A stretch of DNA of 64,000 nucleotides from contig NC_057863.1 in NCBI RefSeq assembly GCF_019393635.1, positions 645,338,660 to 645,402,659 on the forward strand, written 5' to 3'. Position 1 is the first letter of the stretch, and each line of letters opens with the position of its first letter. This stretch comes from Dromiciops gliroides (lineage: Eukaryota; Chordata; Mammalia; Microbiotheria; Microbiotheriidae). The notes below the pieces were generated by a model. The model was not told the DNA's origin and ran no database searches. It saw only the letters and a list, made by a program, of their open reading frames with translations. Of the stretch, positions 1 through 9,654 are shown piece after piece. The translations under genes were made by a program, and so were the position numbers.

Positions 1-486
1 TACCACAAAGTGACCAAAGAAAGAGAAGAGGGACCTATATGCACAAAAATATTTATAGCTGCTCTCTTCATACCATCAAAGAACTGGAAACTGAGAGGGT
101 GACCACCACCTCGGGAATGGCTGAACAAGGTGTGGTATAAGGATGTCATGGAATGCTACTGTGCTGTAAGAAATGAGGAAGGGATGGTTTCAGAAAAACA
201 TGGGAAGACTTCTGTGAACTGATGCAGAGCAAAGTGAGAAGCAGAAGAACAAGTGATACAATAACAACATTGGAAAAACAAACGACTTAGAAAGACTTGA
301 GAACTTCAGCCAACACAGAGCTGGTCGACTCAGACGTGGTTTTTGGATATGCCCAATTCAGGAATTTGTATTGCTTGACTATATTTTTGTAATAAGGGTT
401 TTACTTTTCTTTCTTTCTCTATGGGGAGGCTGGGGAGAAGGGGGAAAGAGAAGGGGGATTTTCCTTGATTAAAAAAAGTGTTAATT
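1..486 (+). repeat. LINE (L1-type) 3' end
   Basis: Diverged copy of the 3' end of an L1 second ORF and its 3' UTR. It matches the copy at 62.87-63.7 kb (ACAAAAATATTTATAG, AAGAACTGGAAA, GGAATGGCTGAACAAG, AAGAAATGA, TTTCAGAAAAAC). It lies in the CCDC9 region left of the last visible exon. Confidence 0.7.
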
Positions 487-487
487 G

Positions 488-632
488 AGGCAGCTAAGTG
501 GCACAGAGGATAGAGCACCGGCCCTGGAGTCAGGAGGACCTGGGTTCAAATCCGGCCTCAGCCACTTAACACTTACTGGCTGTGTGACCCTGGGCAAGTC
601 ACTTAACCCCAAATGCCTCACTTAAAAAAAAA
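488..632 (+). repeat. Short tRNA-derived SINE
   Basis: Full head-to-tail copy (GGCAGCTAAGTGGCACAG to A-run). It carries the GGAGTCAGG and TTAACACTT variants. Confidence 0.9.
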
Positions 633-768
633 AGTGTTAACTAAAAAAAAGGAACCAGGAAATAAAGTGAGCAGGAGATGAGAAAGGAAGAGAAGGGCGG
701 GGACAGATGAAGGGATGGAAGCCCCCAAGCAGGGGCAGAGGTGGCTCAGGACAGGAACAAGCACCCAC

Positions 769-944
769 ATGCCCTCTGTCTTCTCAGCATCCCACTCCCG
801 GCGCCACTGGCCCGTGGGTTTCCGATGCCGCTGCAACCTCTCTTGGTCAATACGCTCACGCTCCTGCTTCCATCGCAGGTATTCGGCCCGCTCTCGGCCC
901 GTCATGGACAGCGTCATGTCCCCACCTGGTCCTGCCCGACGACC
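769..944 (-). CDS. CCDC9: CCDC9 coding exon (residues 249 to about 306), last one in the window
   Basis: A 176-nt exon with GDMTLSMTGRERAEYLRW and RHRKPTGQWRREWDAEKTEG. It ends two bases into a codon (AT|GTGGGT), so the Met that follows is completed by an exon left of the window. Confidence 0.94.
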
Positions 945-3900
945 CTGCTCTCTCCAACAAACAGCAACATTAGAGACACATCCCCCGTGGAGCCTAGTAT
1001 CCCTCTGTTCCACTGCTGTGCCCCTTCTCCTAAGCCCCCTTGGTTCAATATTCTTCAGGCCAGGACCCAGACCTGTTTCCCTCTGCCAGCCTCCCCCAAG
1101 CCCAGGGAGTCAGCCTGGCAGTAAGTTTTCTGCCTGAGCTCTACCCCTTGCCTCAGCCCTCCCCAGCCCAGGGCTTATCCCCTCCTCAGGCTCCCTATTC
1201 CTGCCACCCCTAGCCCAGGGCCTAGCTCTTCCCTGGGATCTTCCCAAGTCCCCATCCCCACCCAGTTTCTAGCACCCACATAACGCTCCTGCTCCAGGCC
1301 ACTGCGAACACGCTCAAAGTCAGCACCACCCCAGTTCCGCCCATGGCGCCTGCTTCCTTCCCGACGGTCCCGCTCTGACTCCTGCAGAGGCCCGCTGCGA
1401 CGAGGATCATCCAGGAAATTCCGGACGGGGTTCTTTTCAGGCAGTCCATCCTGATTTCAGGGGAAGCAGGGGTCAGTCGGTAACCCTGAGGACCAAGCAG
1501 GGCTCCCCACCACCTGCAGCGCTCCCAGGCCCCACTCACGCGCTGATTTCTCTCATACTCGGCGATCTTTTCCATCTCTTCATTCATCTTTTCGATGTTC
1601 TGACGACGTCGCTCCTCCCACTCCTGGATGGTTCAGAGACAGAGAGGAGAGAAGAAACACAGAGGAAGGGACAGGAGATCCAAGACAAAGAGAGGACAAG
1701 AGGGGAAGGAGGGGGAGAATGGGCTAAGTGTCAAGTTAACAAATCAACAAGCATTTTATCAAGTGCCCACTATGAGGCAAGCACTGAGAACTCATTATTT
1801 TCTGAATCCCAATGTTACGGCGAGCCGCCCAATTAACTCTCCCCCATACTAAATCTGGCCCAAACAGAGGCCGCTGTCACTGGCTGTGGACAGCACTGGG
1901 GGCCAGGGACAAGTGAGGTGTGGGAAGACTGGGAAGGTTTTCACAGCCAATCAGGATTTTATATTTGATCTGAACAAGTGAGCAGAGTAATGTGGTGAAA
2001 ACCTCAGGAGAGGAAATATATGAAGGAGGAGAGGCTGATGGGCAACACCTGGGTTGCAGAGAGGCCTGAGAAAAGGCCCCTGGTCACTCTGGGGGTGGGG
2101 GAGTGAGGAAGGTGGGAGCCAGAGAGTGAGGGGCTGAGAAGAGAGCGAGAGGAGAGGAAGCAGACGCCTTCCTAGAAGCTTAGCCACAAAAGGAGAGACA
2201 AGCCAACAACTAGCAGGGATAGGTGGCTCAAGGGAAGAATTTTAAGGATGGGGGAACGATGGTCCGTGAGTGTAGTCAGCAGAGGAGCAGCCAGCCAGCG
2301 GTAGAGGAAATCTGAAGAGTATTGATTATGGGATGATGGAGAGAGCGCTGTGGATGATGGAAAGGAGTGGGACCCCCAGTGAATACAGAAGGGCTTCCTT
2401 GGCCAGGAGAAGGGACACATATTCTTGGGAGATGGAGGGACACAGAAAGCTGGGAAGAAGAAGCCCTCCCCACGACTGAGTACCTTGGATCTCCTGTCTG
2501 GGGCTGGGGCATCCCCTGCTGCCATGCTGGTCCCAGAAGGGTACGCTGGCCCTCCCCTTCCCCGTCCTCGACGGCCCCGGCCCCCTCCGCTTCGTGCTGG
2601 TGGTGGCTCCACACAGATCACCACTTCTTCTTCCCAGTACCGGGACCCCCTTCCCAGACCAGGCCGGCCTCCTCGCTGTGAGGCATTGCGGCCCCCCTTC
2701 CCAGAGCTCCCCTGGGCCCGGGCAGAGGCGGGAGGCCGGCGGCCTGAGCCCACACTTTTCTCCTGTAGGTGACAGGTAAGGGAAGCAGGTGAGCTAATCA
2801 GCAATATGACCCAAGACCCCACCCCAAGAGCCCAGCTCCCACAAAGAACTCCCTGAGAATTCCCTTCCCCAGCCCCCAGGACCTAACCCCCACACCCTGA
2901 CTGGGGACCCTGTCACCATGTCCACTGCAACATTCTCCTTCTCAGCAGGGCGCCCCTTCCGGGGCCCTGTCACGGCCACCCCCTCCAACTCAGCCTTCTT
3001 CCGATCCTCCTCGATCTCCTGGAAGGCAGACAGACAGATGCTAGAGCGGGGAGATGCACCAATGGAACCACAGAAAAGGGGGGCAGGAGAAGGCCAGCTG
3101 GCCACCCACCTGGTAACGGCGGATCAGGGCTGCATTCTTCTTCCTAAGGGCCTCGATCCGTTTGTCCAACTCTGCATCCTTCTCTTCCTTAGACTTCAAG
3201 TCCAATGTGGTGGCCTGGCATGCCGGGGGAGGAGGGGAGGCTGACAGGCTGGACTCCCTCCCTCCTTACTGAGCCTGCACTACAGGGCACCCCCTCCCAG
3301 GACTAGGGGCCTGGCCACCCAGATCCCCTCCTGATCTCCTGCATGGCCTGACCCAGAGCTGGAAGCCTGGACCCCAAGGTCCCCTCTACTGTGGCCTCCT
3401 CCCAGAGGAGCTAGGACCTTGTACTCCTGCCCTCTTCTCTCTCCACTGGGGCCTGATTTTCTAATACCACCCACAGCAAGGAGCCTGAGCTTCTCTGAGG
3501 TACTCCTCCCAAAGCCAGGCATGTGGGTGCCTACCCTTCTATGGCTCCCCCATATCCTGAAATCCATACTCCAGGGTCTCCCCCCAATTTGGGCACCAGC
3601 ACTCCTGGGTCTCCCCACAGGTAAGCTACTGTACTTTGGGGTCCCTCCCATCCCCCTCCACTGGATGTCTGCACTCCGAAGTGCCCAGCTCCCTCCACCA
3701 TGACTCCATGGCTCCCCCAAATCTAGGGACCTGTGCTCAGGTCCCCCCTTCAGGCACCTGCACTCCATGGTCCCCCCACAGCTTAACACCTATACTCTAG
3801 GGTCCCTCCCGTCCCCCCCTAGGCCGGGTGTTTGCTCCTCGGGGTCCCCAGCCCCTCCTCCGTGGATCACCCAGATCCAAGCGCCTGCACTCGAGGTCCC

Positions 3901-4044
3901 ACCCCCGCCCCCTCACATGCGGGCCCAAGCATTCCAGGGTACTCCCCGCTGGGCGCCTGCATTCGGACGCCCCTTCCCGGTTCCCCCTCGCCCCCCATGC
4001 CCGGGCGCCCGTTCTTGGGGGTCCCCCGACGGAGTCCTCACCAT
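769..4044 (-). CDS. CCDC9: CCDC9, coiled-coil domain protein 9 (5' part, seven coding exons)
   Basis: The joined exons 4042-4044, 3110-3214, 2917-3018, 2484-2762, 1540-1623, 1280-1450 and 769-944 encode about 306 residues closely matching mammalian CCDC9, a probable exon-junction-complex-associated nuclear RNA-binding protein of about 530 aa in human. All introns show GT-AG ends and phases agree. In order there is an N-terminal charged segment (LDLKSKEEKDAELDKRIEAL), a glutamate/lysine helix, a Gly/Arg-rich stretch (GRGRRGRGRG, around residues 131-140), a coiled-coil exon (EWEERRRQNIEKMNEEMEKI), and the conserved block around DMTLSMTGRER and HRKPTGQWRREWDAEKT. The acidic C-terminal third is not in the window. 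Seen: exon structure and frames. Known: family and role. It is the left neighbour of BBC3, as in human. Confidence 0.95.
1280..1450 (-). CDS. CCDC9: CCDC9 coding exon (residues 192-248)
   Basis: A 171-nt exon (57 codons) with NPVRNFLDDPRRSGPLQESE, RRHGRNWGGADFERVRSGLE and ends QERY before GTGGGT. The order of motifs matches CCDC9. Confidence 0.94.
1540..1623 (-). CDS. CCDC9: CCDC9 coiled-coil exon (residues 164-191)
   Basis: An 84-nt exon (28 codons) encoding EWEERRRQNIEKMNEEMEKI and AEYERNQR, the charged helix that gives the family its name. TCCAG acceptor, GTGAGT donor. Confidence 0.95.
2484..2762 (-). CDS. CCDC9: CCDC9 Gly/Arg-rich exon (residues 71-163)
   Basis: A 279-nt exon (93 codons) rich in Gly, Arg, Ser and Pro, including RYWEEE and the RGG-like run GRGRRGRGRG expected for this RNA-associated protein. 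It ends DRRSK before GTACTC. The segment VVICVEPPPAR looks different from the human sequence I recall and may be lineage-specific. Confidence 0.9.
2917..3018 (-). CDS. CCDC9: CCDC9 coding exon (residues 37-70)
   Basis: A 102-nt exon (34 codons) encoding EIEEDRKKAELEGVAV followed by a basic patch and EKENVAVDM. The donor is ATG|GTGACA, weaker than its neighbours, but the join to the next exon gives VDM-EKSVGSG, in line with the human VES-EKNLGPS junction. Confidence 0.9.
3110..3214 (-). CDS. CCDC9: CCDC9 coding exon (residues 2-36)
   Basis: A 105-nt exon (35 codons) bounded by a CCAG acceptor and a CAG|GTGGGT donor. It encodes the conserved N-terminal helix with ELDKRIEALRKKNAALIRRY, and both boundaries are in phase 0. 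Confidence 0.93.
3420..4010. repeat. Degenerate minisatellite in the CCDC9 intron before codon 2
   Basis: About a dozen diverged units of roughly 35-50 bp share a core like CTGCACTCCAGGGTCCCCCC; clear copies lie near 3565, 3600, 3755, 3790 and 3885. The tract is C-rich on the plus strand and gives long open frames without coding character. Confidence 0.55.
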
Positions 4045-4105
4045 GCCTCTGGCCCGGCGGTCCCGGGTGTCGGCCGTCCGCGCGGGTGCGTCGGCTCGAG
4101 GGTCT
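4042..4105 (-). CDS. CCDC9: CCDC9 exon 2: 5' UTR plus the start codon only
   Basis: Read on the minus strand, a TGCAG acceptor at 4106-4110 opens a 64-nt exon whose last three bases (4042-4044) are the ATG, followed at once by the donor GTGAGG. The next exon starts in frame with GCC ACC ACA TTG (ATTLDL), giving MATTLDLKSK, which matches the CCDC9 N-terminus known from human (MAATLDLKSK). Confidence 0.85.
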
Positions 4106-4371
4106 CTGCAGGAAAAGGCAGGCCAGGGTCGGGGTGACTCAGCCCGGGCAGCCCCGGCCCGAAGAAGCTGCAGCGTCCACCCCAGCTCGGGTCCACGCCC
4201 CCGCGCAAAGCCACGCCCCCGCGCAGGGCCCGCTCCGGCGCAAGCCACGCCCCCTTGTGATCACGCCCCCCTCGGGGCCATGCCCTGCACCCCCACACCT
4301 GGCCCGTTCCTTCGGCCCCCTCCCACTCCAGTCTCCGTGCAGCCCCGGGCGCCCCGCCGCTCCCCGCTCAC

Positions 4372-4470
4372 CGGCTGGAAGACCCCGCGGCTCCTCCGGC
4401 GGCCTTGCAAGTCGCCCTCTCTCCGCAGCTCCCGGGTTCCCCTCGCGTCACTTCCTCTACGGACCACGTG
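4372..4470 (-). other. CCDC9: CCDC9 non-coding first exon (predicted)
   Basis: On the minus strand a GC-rich segment ends in a consensus donor (GCCG|GTGAGC, exon edge at 4372), directly downstream of the ETS and E-box motifs. It would join to the acceptor at 4106-4107. The 5' edge is a guess because no transcript evidence is available. Confidence 0.55.
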
Positions 4471-4504
4471 GACACAGAGAGGCGGGCAAAAATAACCACT
4501 TCCG
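4448..4504 (-). promoter_or_regulatory. CCDC9 core promoter motifs (ETS, E-box)
   Basis: Two inverted ETS sites (CACTTCC at 4448, CACTTCCG at 4497, i.e. CGGAAGTG on the gene strand) flank a CACGTG E-box at 4465-4470, just upstream of the predicted first exon and in CpG-rich DNA (about 3960-4470). Housekeeping-type, TATA-less arrangement. Motifs are seen; promoter function is inferred. Confidence 0.6.
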
Positions 4505-4629
4505 TCCTTGCTGCCTGATAGAGGGAAGTGTTCTTAAAGGGGCCGCACCCAGTTTGGGTTGCTGCTTCACCCTAGAAAGTTCACTCATTTTTCTGGTCGT
4601 CCTTGTGTAAAATAACTCTAAAACGAGTT

Positions 4630-5010
4630 CTATCACGTGATTACCGAAGTGCCTCCCAGCTCTGACACTCAGTGTTCTAGGTCTTTCCAGCTGTAACCAA
4701 CCTCTCTTATTCTAGGTCTCTTCCCAACCCTGACAATCCCTGTTAGAGGTTTGCTCACAGTTCTGACATCGCTTGTTCTAAGGGCCCTCCCGGCTCTGAC
4801 AGTCTAGGTTCTAAGGTCCTCCTAGCTCTGACACTCCCTGTTCTAAGGGCCCTCCCAGCTCTGACATTGTAGGTTCTAAGGCCCTCCTAGCTCTGACACT
4901 CCCTGTTCTAAGGGCCCTCCCAGCTCTGACATTCTAGGTTCTAAGGTCCTCCTAGCTCTGACACTCCCTGTTCTAAGGGCCCTCCCAGGTCTGATAGTCT
5001 CTCTTATCCT
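4630..5010. repeat. Tandem repeat next to the CCDC9 promoter
   Basis: About twelve units of 28-32 bp built on TTCTAAGGGCCCTCCCAGCT followed by CTGACA. Two unit types alternate (one with GTCCTCCTAG, one with GGCCCTCCCAG), giving a higher-order period near 60 bp. Single units of the same sequence occur at 14354 and 47528, so this is a local expansion of a dispersed repeat. Confidence 0.75.
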
Positions 5011-5153
5011 GAAATCCTTTCTAACTTCAATAAGCATTTACTAAAAGCTTAACAAAGTGGCAGGCTATATAAAACAAATTCATATAAATCATCAGCATTC
5101 CACCATATTAGCCACAAAACAGCCAGAAGAAATAGGAGAAATTTCATTCAAAA

Positions 5154-5729
5154 TGTCATGGGGAAAATGGGGTTGGGGGCAAGGGGTAGGGGTTTGGGGT
5201 CCTTAGGAATTCCTCTTTAAAGAATTACACCTTCTTGCATACAAAAGCAGTTAGAATGTTTATTTAGAGGAAGGGGAAGGAAGGGAAACCATGAAAGAAG
5301 TCCTTGGACTTCTCATGGGGAGAAAGGCATGGCACAGAGAGAATGGCTCTGAGATACCAATCTTCTCAAGCAGGAGACAGGCAGGTACTTCTATAGAGGA
5401 CTGATGGGGGTGACCATCTGACTGTGGAAAGTTCCTTTAGTGAGGGAGGACCATCCCCCACTGGTGGTGGCTGGGGGAGTTGGGTGAGGGGTGGCTGCAG
5501 ATCTCTCAAGCCATCTCTCTCCTCAGGACACAAAGGAAGTAGCCACACCTAATCTTATGGTCCCAGGGTTGAGGGAGACTAGAATGAAGGGTGGAGGTCG
5601 AGGAGCTAGCTCAGTCTGATCTGGTTCCACTTATCTCTCTAGGCATGTTTGTCCTCTGGTTTAGTTTCTCAAGGAGAAGGTTCTTTGATGTGCCCCAGAG
5701 AACTTCTGGGGTGCTATGGGCCCATAACA
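5154..5729 (-). mobile_element. Retroviral solo LTR (fossil)
   Basis: A 576-bp block on the minus strand begins TGTTATGGGC and ends CCATGACA. It has a TATA-like TATAGAAGT followed by an AATAAA about 100 bp later, as in U3-R-U5, and interrupts an L1 copy. No flanking duplication is evident, and no internal retroviral sequence adjoins it. Family not determined. Confidence 0.65.
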
Positions 5730-5865
5730 TTTGTGCATAGGCCAAGCCAATATGATAAAAAAGGATGATACTACATAATTTAATTATTTGGTGCCATACC
5801 AATCGGAGATATTCCAAAAAAATATTTCAACTGTTACTCAGTTGTAAACAAAACAAAACAAAATT

Positions 5866-6013
5866 GGGGCAGTTAGGTGGTGCAGTGCTAGAGCACTGGC
5901 CCTGGATTCAGGAGGACCTGAGTTCAAATGTGGCTTCAGACATTTGACACTTACTAGCTGTGTGACCAGTCACTTAACCCCAATTGCCTCACCAAAAACC
6001 AAACCAAAACAAA
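5866..6013 (+). repeat. Short tRNA-derived SINE
   Basis: GGGGCAGTTAGGTGGTGCAG head, TGCCTCACC plus A/C-rich tail; inside the L1 fossil. Confidence 0.85.
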
Positions 6014-6262
6014 ACTGTTATTCACTTGTTTCTAATTCTCTGTGGCCCCATTTGGGGTTTTCTTGGCAAAGATTCTGGAGTGATATGCCATTTCCTTCTC
6101 CATCTCATTTTACTGATGAAGAACTAAGGCAAACAGGCTTCAGTGGCTTGCCCAGGGTTACACAGCTAGGAAGTTTTTGAGGCCAGATTTGAACCCAGGA
6201 AGATGCATCTTTCTGACTCCAGATCTAGAGCTCTATCCACTGTGCCTCCTAGCTTCCCTAAA
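6005..6262 (-). repeat. Long CORE/MIR-like SINE
   Basis: Plus-strand reading has CCCCATTTGGGGTTTTCTTG, CCATTTCCTTCTCC, CTTGCCCAGGG and a terminal CCTCCTAGCTTCCC, which are the hallmarks of the longer marsupial SINE in reverse. Confidence 0.8.
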
Positions 6263-6431
6263 ACAATATTTTATAGAGCTAAAAATAATAATAATAATAA
6301 AATTCACCTGATGGAACAAGAAGTCATGAATCTCAAGGAAAATCATGAAGAAGAAAAAAAAAACAGGAAGGAAGAGGACCCTAGCAGAACCAAATCTAAA
6401 ACCACACCACAAAGAAATATCAAAAGGATTT

Positions 6432-6580
6432 GAGGGGCAGCTAGGTGGTGCAGTGGATAAAGCACCAGCCCAGGATTCAGAAGGACCTGAGTTCAAATAT
6501 GGCCTCAGACACTTGATACTTACCAGCTGTGTGACCCTGAGCAAGTCACTTAACCCTCATTGCCCCATTTAAAAAAAAAA
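6432..6580 (+). repeat. Short tRNA-derived SINE with target duplication
   Basis: GGGGCAGCTAGGTGGTGCAG head, TTGCCCCATT plus A-run. It is flanked by AAAAGGATTT on both sides. Confidence 0.9.
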
Positions 6581-6589
6581 AAGGATTTG

Positions 6590-6985
6590 GTGTTCTTGAG
6601 TCATTTCAGTAATGTCCCCATTTGGGGTTTTCTTGGCAAAGATGCTGGAGAAGTTGACCATTTCCTTCTCACCTTAAAGATGAGGAGTGGGGGCGGCTAG
6701 GTGGCACAGTGGATAAAAGCACCAGCCCTGGATTCAGGAGTAGCTGAGTTCAAATCCAGTCTCAGACACTTGACACTTACCAGCTGTGTGACCCTGGGCA
6801 AGTCACTTAACCCCCATTGCTGTGCAAAACAAAACAACAAAAAGATGAGGAACTGAGGCCAACAGGGTAAAGTAACAACCCAGAATCACACAGCTAGGAA
6901 GTGTCTGAGGCTGGGTTTGAACTCAAGATGAGTCCTCCTGCCTCCCACCCAGCACTCTAACTACTGCACCACCTAGCTGCCCATG
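6590..6985 (-). repeat. Long SINE split by a short SINE
   Basis: The left part is 6590-6686 and the right part 6841-6985. The AAAGATGAGGA at the break is present on both sides of the inserted SINE, which fixes the insertion order. Confidence 0.85.
6687..6840 (+). repeat. Short SINE nested in the long SINE
   Basis: Complete copy with an 11-bp target duplication (6676-6686 and 6841-6851). Confidence 0.92.
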
Positions 6986-7044
6986 AAACTATGAAGCCAA
7001 TCACTGGAATCGATTAAGGACATAACCCACAAAAGCAAAGAAAA

Positions 7045-7632
7045 GCAATAGGGAGAGGGAATGAGCATTTACATATCTCCTTCTGTATGCTAAGAGTTTT
7101 CTAGGAATATTCTTCTAATAATATTCTATTATTGTTCTTATTTTAAAGTTGAAGAATTTGGGTCCCACAGAGGTTAAGTAACTTTCCCAAGGTTACTGTA
7201 ACAATTGGAATGACACCACCTGCTGGAGACTTACTGTAGAAGCGTTCCGCCCATGAAGCGAAGGTCTTTGAGGGCAAGACCAGGAGTCTTTTCTTTGGCG
7301 TCAGGAAGTGACGTTGGCTAGTGGGAGGAAGAAAGAAGAGACTGGTGCTCTGTCTCGCTCTTTCCTGAGGACTCCGGCGGAGAAGGGAGCTAGAAATGTG
7401 CTCTCCCTTTAATAGATAGGAATCTAGGGCCTTTCCTCTCTCTTTTATTCATATTCTTATTCTCCTTAATAAATGCTTTAAAGTCTAACACTTGCTAAAG
7501 CTTATAATTTATTGGCAACTACTCATTAGAGATTTTAGACAGAATAGCTAGAATTTTAGCCCTTAACAGTTACGCAACTTGGGAAATGTCTAAAGTCAAA
7601 TTGGAACTCAGGACTTTGATTCTTCCCACTCC
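7045..7632 (-). repeat. MIR split by a solo LTR
   Basis: The MIR-like tail (AGAGGTTAAGTAACTTTCCC) up to 7196 resumes at 7569 (GCAACTTGGGAAATGTC). The old SINE was the target of the retroviral insertion. Confidence 0.65.
7197..7568 (+). mobile_element. Retroviral solo LTR (fossil) with 5-bp duplication
   Basis: A 372-bp block from TGTAACAATTGG to CCCTTAACA is bounded by GTTAC on both sides (7192-7196, 7569-7573), with an AATAAA in its last third. A second member of the family lies at 36952-37320 in reverse. It appears whole as an LTR, without internal region, so it is probably a product of LTR-LTR recombination. Confidence 0.85.
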
Positions 7633-7634
7633 TT

Positions 7635-7788
7635 GGGGAAGCTAGGTGACACAGTGGATAAAGCACCATCCCTGGATTCAGATGGACCTGAAATTCAAAT
7701 ATGGCCTCAGACACTTGATACTTACTAGCTGTGGGACCCTGGGCAAGTCACTTAACCTTCATTGCCCCACCAAAAAAAAAAAAAAAAA
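7635..7788 (+). repeat. Short tRNA-derived SINE
   Basis: GGGGAAGCTAGGTGACACAG head, CATTGCCCCACC plus a 17-base A-run. Confidence 0.9.
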
Positions 7789-8330
7789 GATCCCAACTCC
7801 TGGAATAGGGGAGTTCAGAGTCCCTCCCCCCCCCTTTCTAGGGCCCCTTTCCCCCTCCATCCTCCCACCTACCCCCACTTCCGCTAGGAAGCGTCTTCTC
7901 ACACTATGAATGGCTCCATCCCTATAGTTTATCACCCCTAATTGGGTGAGTTTCTTCTTCCCAGAATTTTCATGAGGAGGGACCCCCTATAGGCAGGCTG
8001 GCTTCAAACCTGGCTCAGCTTCTGATTCTCCAGATGTGACTTTCCAGCAGACCTCCTCTGGTGCCTTACCCTGCCACCCCAGGGTGTTTGTACTCCCTTT
8101 CATGAGCTGCCCTTTCCCCATTGGAATAGAATCTCCCTTGAGGACAGAGACTGTTTGTTTGTATTTGAATCCCACAATATCTAACACACACGTCACCCTG
8201 TGTGCCTCAATTTCCTCATCTGTAAAATGATCTGGAGAAGGACACAGCAAACCACTTCAGTATCTTTGCCAAGAAGAATTCCAAACAGGTCACAAAGAAT
8301 CAGACAGTGACTGAACAAAACAGTGATAGA
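7789..8330 (+). repeat. Unique spacer, then L2 3' end and long-SINE tail
   Basis: 7789-8060 shows nothing recognisable. 8060-8190 resembles an L2 3' end (TTGAGGACAGAGACTGTTTG). 8190-8325 is the plus-strand tail of the long SINE (CTCATCTGTAAAATGA, CAGTATCTTTGCCAAGA). Confidence 0.5.
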
Positions 8331-8442
8331 AAGTGTTCATTCCGAGGGCTTAGGCAAGTATTATCTGGGACTATAACCCTAGTAAGACCAGCTACATTCC
8401 ATTGCTGCAAACATTTTCTTATAATTTTACTTTTGGTGGGCT

Positions 8443-8520
8443 GCTCAAATCCAGCCTCAGATACTTGATACTTACTAGCTGTGTGACCCTGGGCAAGTCA
8501 CTTAACCCCTCATTGCCCCG
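8443..8520 (+). repeat. Short SINE, 3' part only
   Basis: Starts at CTCAAATCCAGCCTCAG and runs to CTCATTGCCCC; the head is missing. Confidence 0.8.
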
Positions 8521-8529
8521 CACCGCCCC

Positions 8530-8900
8530 CAGGAAAAAACTCAAAATTTGTTTTAACTTTTTTTATTATAATTTACTTTAAAATAACAATGTTCACCCTA
8601 CCATCTCTTATTTTCTTTGCCTTATAGAATTTTTTTTTAATGTGCTGTGTCATGGACATGTCCTGCAAAGAAATGGTAAGTTAAGAAAAAAGAAAACTGG
8701 AAAGATCTATCCCAAGCAGAGAATGACTAGAAGGGTCCCTCTCCATGGGGAGAGGCTGGAGACCACGATTCTGGGGTTGAGCAGGGATGACTAGGAATGG
8801 GAAGCTCTTTGAGAATGGGTTTGGTTTTTTCTTTCTGTGGCTGGTTCTGCTCCCCTCCCTGCACCATTAAGATGATGCCTTTTTCTGCGCTCCCCGCCCC
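8530..8900. other. AT-rich spacer
   Basis: No coding or family signal seen; poly-T/A tracts and unclassified DNA. Confidence 0.4.
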
Positions 8901-8905
8901 CCTCC

Positions 8906-9043
8906 AGGGGGCAATGAGGATTATGTGACTTGCCCAGGGTCACACAGCAAGTAAACATCAAGTATCTGAGGTTGGATTTGTAACTCATGTCCTCTGGGAA
9001 TCTGGGTCGTGGCTTTATCCACTTCACCACCTAGCTGGCCCCC
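8906..9043 (-). repeat. Short tRNA-derived SINE, diverged
   Basis: GGCAATGAGGATTATGTGAC start, CACCACCTAGCTGGCCCC end; more substitutions than most copies. Confidence 0.8.
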
Positions 9044-9398
9044 CCCTTCTTCTTGAGAGCCGGTTGTCAAATGTTTGCCAGTAAATCCCTGCTCAAGCCA
9101 TTGTATTAGAGAAAAGACACAACCCCCAACCCCTCAGCTATGTACCCCTTGATGGGAAAGGGTTGTCTCCTTGGCTTGGCAGTGAAGCCATAGACTAATG
9201 TCAATAGCCTTATGAACTGAGGACAGAGTGAAGTGAGCTGAGCCAGATTCACACTGCTTAGGAGGTGGCAACCATGAGGACTTATAGAGAACTGAGGACT
9301 TTAGAACTTGTATCAGTGTAGTTAGGATCCAAAGGTGAGGAGAGATACTCAACTCTGGTCAAAGAGGCAAGTCAACAGGTGTTTCTTTCTCTCTCTTT

Positions 9399-9547
9399 TT
9401 TTTTTTTAAGTGAGGCAATTAGGGTTAAGTGACTTGCCCAGGGTCACACAGCTAGTGAAGTGGTAAGAAGGTCTGAGGCCAGGTTTGAACTCAGATACTC
9501 CTGACTCCAGGGCTGGTGCTCTATCCACTGCGCCACCTAGCTGCCCC
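9399..9547 (-). repeat. Short tRNA-derived SINE
   Basis: T-run, GTGAGGCAATTAGGGTTAAG, ending CCACCTAGCTGCCCC. Confidence 0.9.
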
Positions 9548-9654
9548 CAGTGTTTTTCAAGTAGGACAGAAATTCAAGAGTCGTTCCAAGCCCCTTGGAA
9601 ACTGCATCACTGGGCCCCAGTGCAGTTTGGGGTTTTTTGTTTGTTTTTATCCAT

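Larger units (their letters stand above)
5040..6431 (+). repeat. L1 LINE second-ORF fossil carrying nested insertions
   Basis: Three blocks match a marsupial L1 second ORF in order: 5040-5153 (AAATCATCAGCATTCCACCA), 5730-5830 (GCCAAGCCAATATGATAAAA, GTGCCATACCAATC) and 6262-6431 (ATATTTTATAGAGCTA, AAAATTCACCTGATGGAACA). The interruptions are a solo LTR (5154-5729), a short SINE (5866-6013) and a long SINE (6005-6262). The domain covered is the part after the reverse transcriptase. Confidence 0.75.

Noticed and set aside
3767-4610. Overlapping open frames of 240-260 codons on the plus strand opposite CCDC9
   Set aside because: Proline-rich output of a C-rich minisatellite and CpG island; the minus strand carries the real exons there.
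4630-5010. CRISPR-like array next to CCDC9
   Set aside because: Adjacent units without unique spacers, in a vertebrate genome; an ordinary minisatellite.
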